A DNA stretch of 5,203 nucleotides from Planctomycetaceae bacterium. GTDB lineage: Bacteria; Planctomycetota; Planctomycetia; Pirellulales; Pirellulaceae. The stretch is taken from assembly GCA_024642765.1 (NCBI GenBank), contig JAHEAM010000304.1:1-5203 (forward strand), written 5' to 3'. This document shows, one piece after another, positions 5,191 through 5,203 of this stretch. The position numbers and the translations under genes were made by a program. The notes under the pieces were generated by a model. That model was not told the DNA's origin and made no database searches. It saw only the letters and a list, made by a program, of their open reading frames with translations. Every line of letters starts with the position of its first letter. Position 1 is the stretch's first letter.

Positions 5191-5203
5191 ATGAACACTG
5201 AGT
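5191..5203 (+). CDS. Probable start of a downstream gene, cut by window end
   Basis: ATG at 5191 opens a frame (M-N-T-E...) that runs off the window. GAGGG (5180-5184) lies 6 bases upstream, a good ribosome site, and an in-frame TAA at 5185-5187 rules out an upstream start in this frame apart from a CTG at 5188. Only four codons are visible, so nothing can be said about function. The preceding region has a candidate promoter and inverted repeat. Confidence 0.45.

Noticed and set aside
5178..5201. Seven-codon open frame (MRVTDEH) overlapping the start at 5191
   Set aside because: It is too short, and its ATG lies in the ribosome site of the better candidate start. A leader-peptide role cannot be supported from one sequence.

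Overview
The window looks like chromosomal DNA from a planctomycete, probably of the Pirellulales type. This is inferred from gene content and base composition, with no marker gene present. The main clues are the large protein at 3474-4940 (N-terminal excisionase/MerR-like helix-turn-helix, very long Asp/Ser-rich linker, C-terminal membrane helix), which resembles an architecture I recall from planctomycetes, a secreted SGNH-hydrolase-like protein with a GNSHS motif, and a moderate GC content by eye. I see no mobile element, tRNA, rRNA or CRISPR array.

Layout. Positions 2-2277 (+) hold the distal end of an ABC exporter operon: the C-terminal part of an ATPase (cut by the window edge at its D-loop), then two paralogous six-helix ABC-2-type permeases. 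The first pair of genes overlaps by 4 bases (ATGA) and the second pair is 6 bases apart, so co-transcription and translational coupling are likely. The set matches the uncharacterised three-gene transporter COG4586/COG4587/COG3694, whose substrate is unknown. Positions 2284-3123 (-) encode a secreted SGNH-like protein that converges on the operon with only 6 bases between the stop codons. Positions 3124-3473 are a divergent intergenic region with a perfect 10-base palindrome, GTATTAATAC. Positions 3474-4940 (+) encode the helix-turn-helix/acidic-linker/membrane-anchor protein. A good intrinsic terminator follows at 4985-5022. Positions 5021-5190 look like a promoter/operator region (perfect TTGACA; inverted repeat GTGTTA-N8-TAACAC) in front of a gene that probably starts at 5191 and runs off the window.

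How the parts work together. The ATPase and two permeases should form one heteromeric membrane transporter. The SGNH-like protein and the helix-turn-helix protein have separate transcription units and no evident functional tie to the transporter. The most unusual item is the helix-turn-helix protein: a putative DNA-binding domain that seems to be tethered to the inner membrane by a roughly 380-residue acidic, probably disordered tail containing degenerate 'acidic + LL/LF' repeats.
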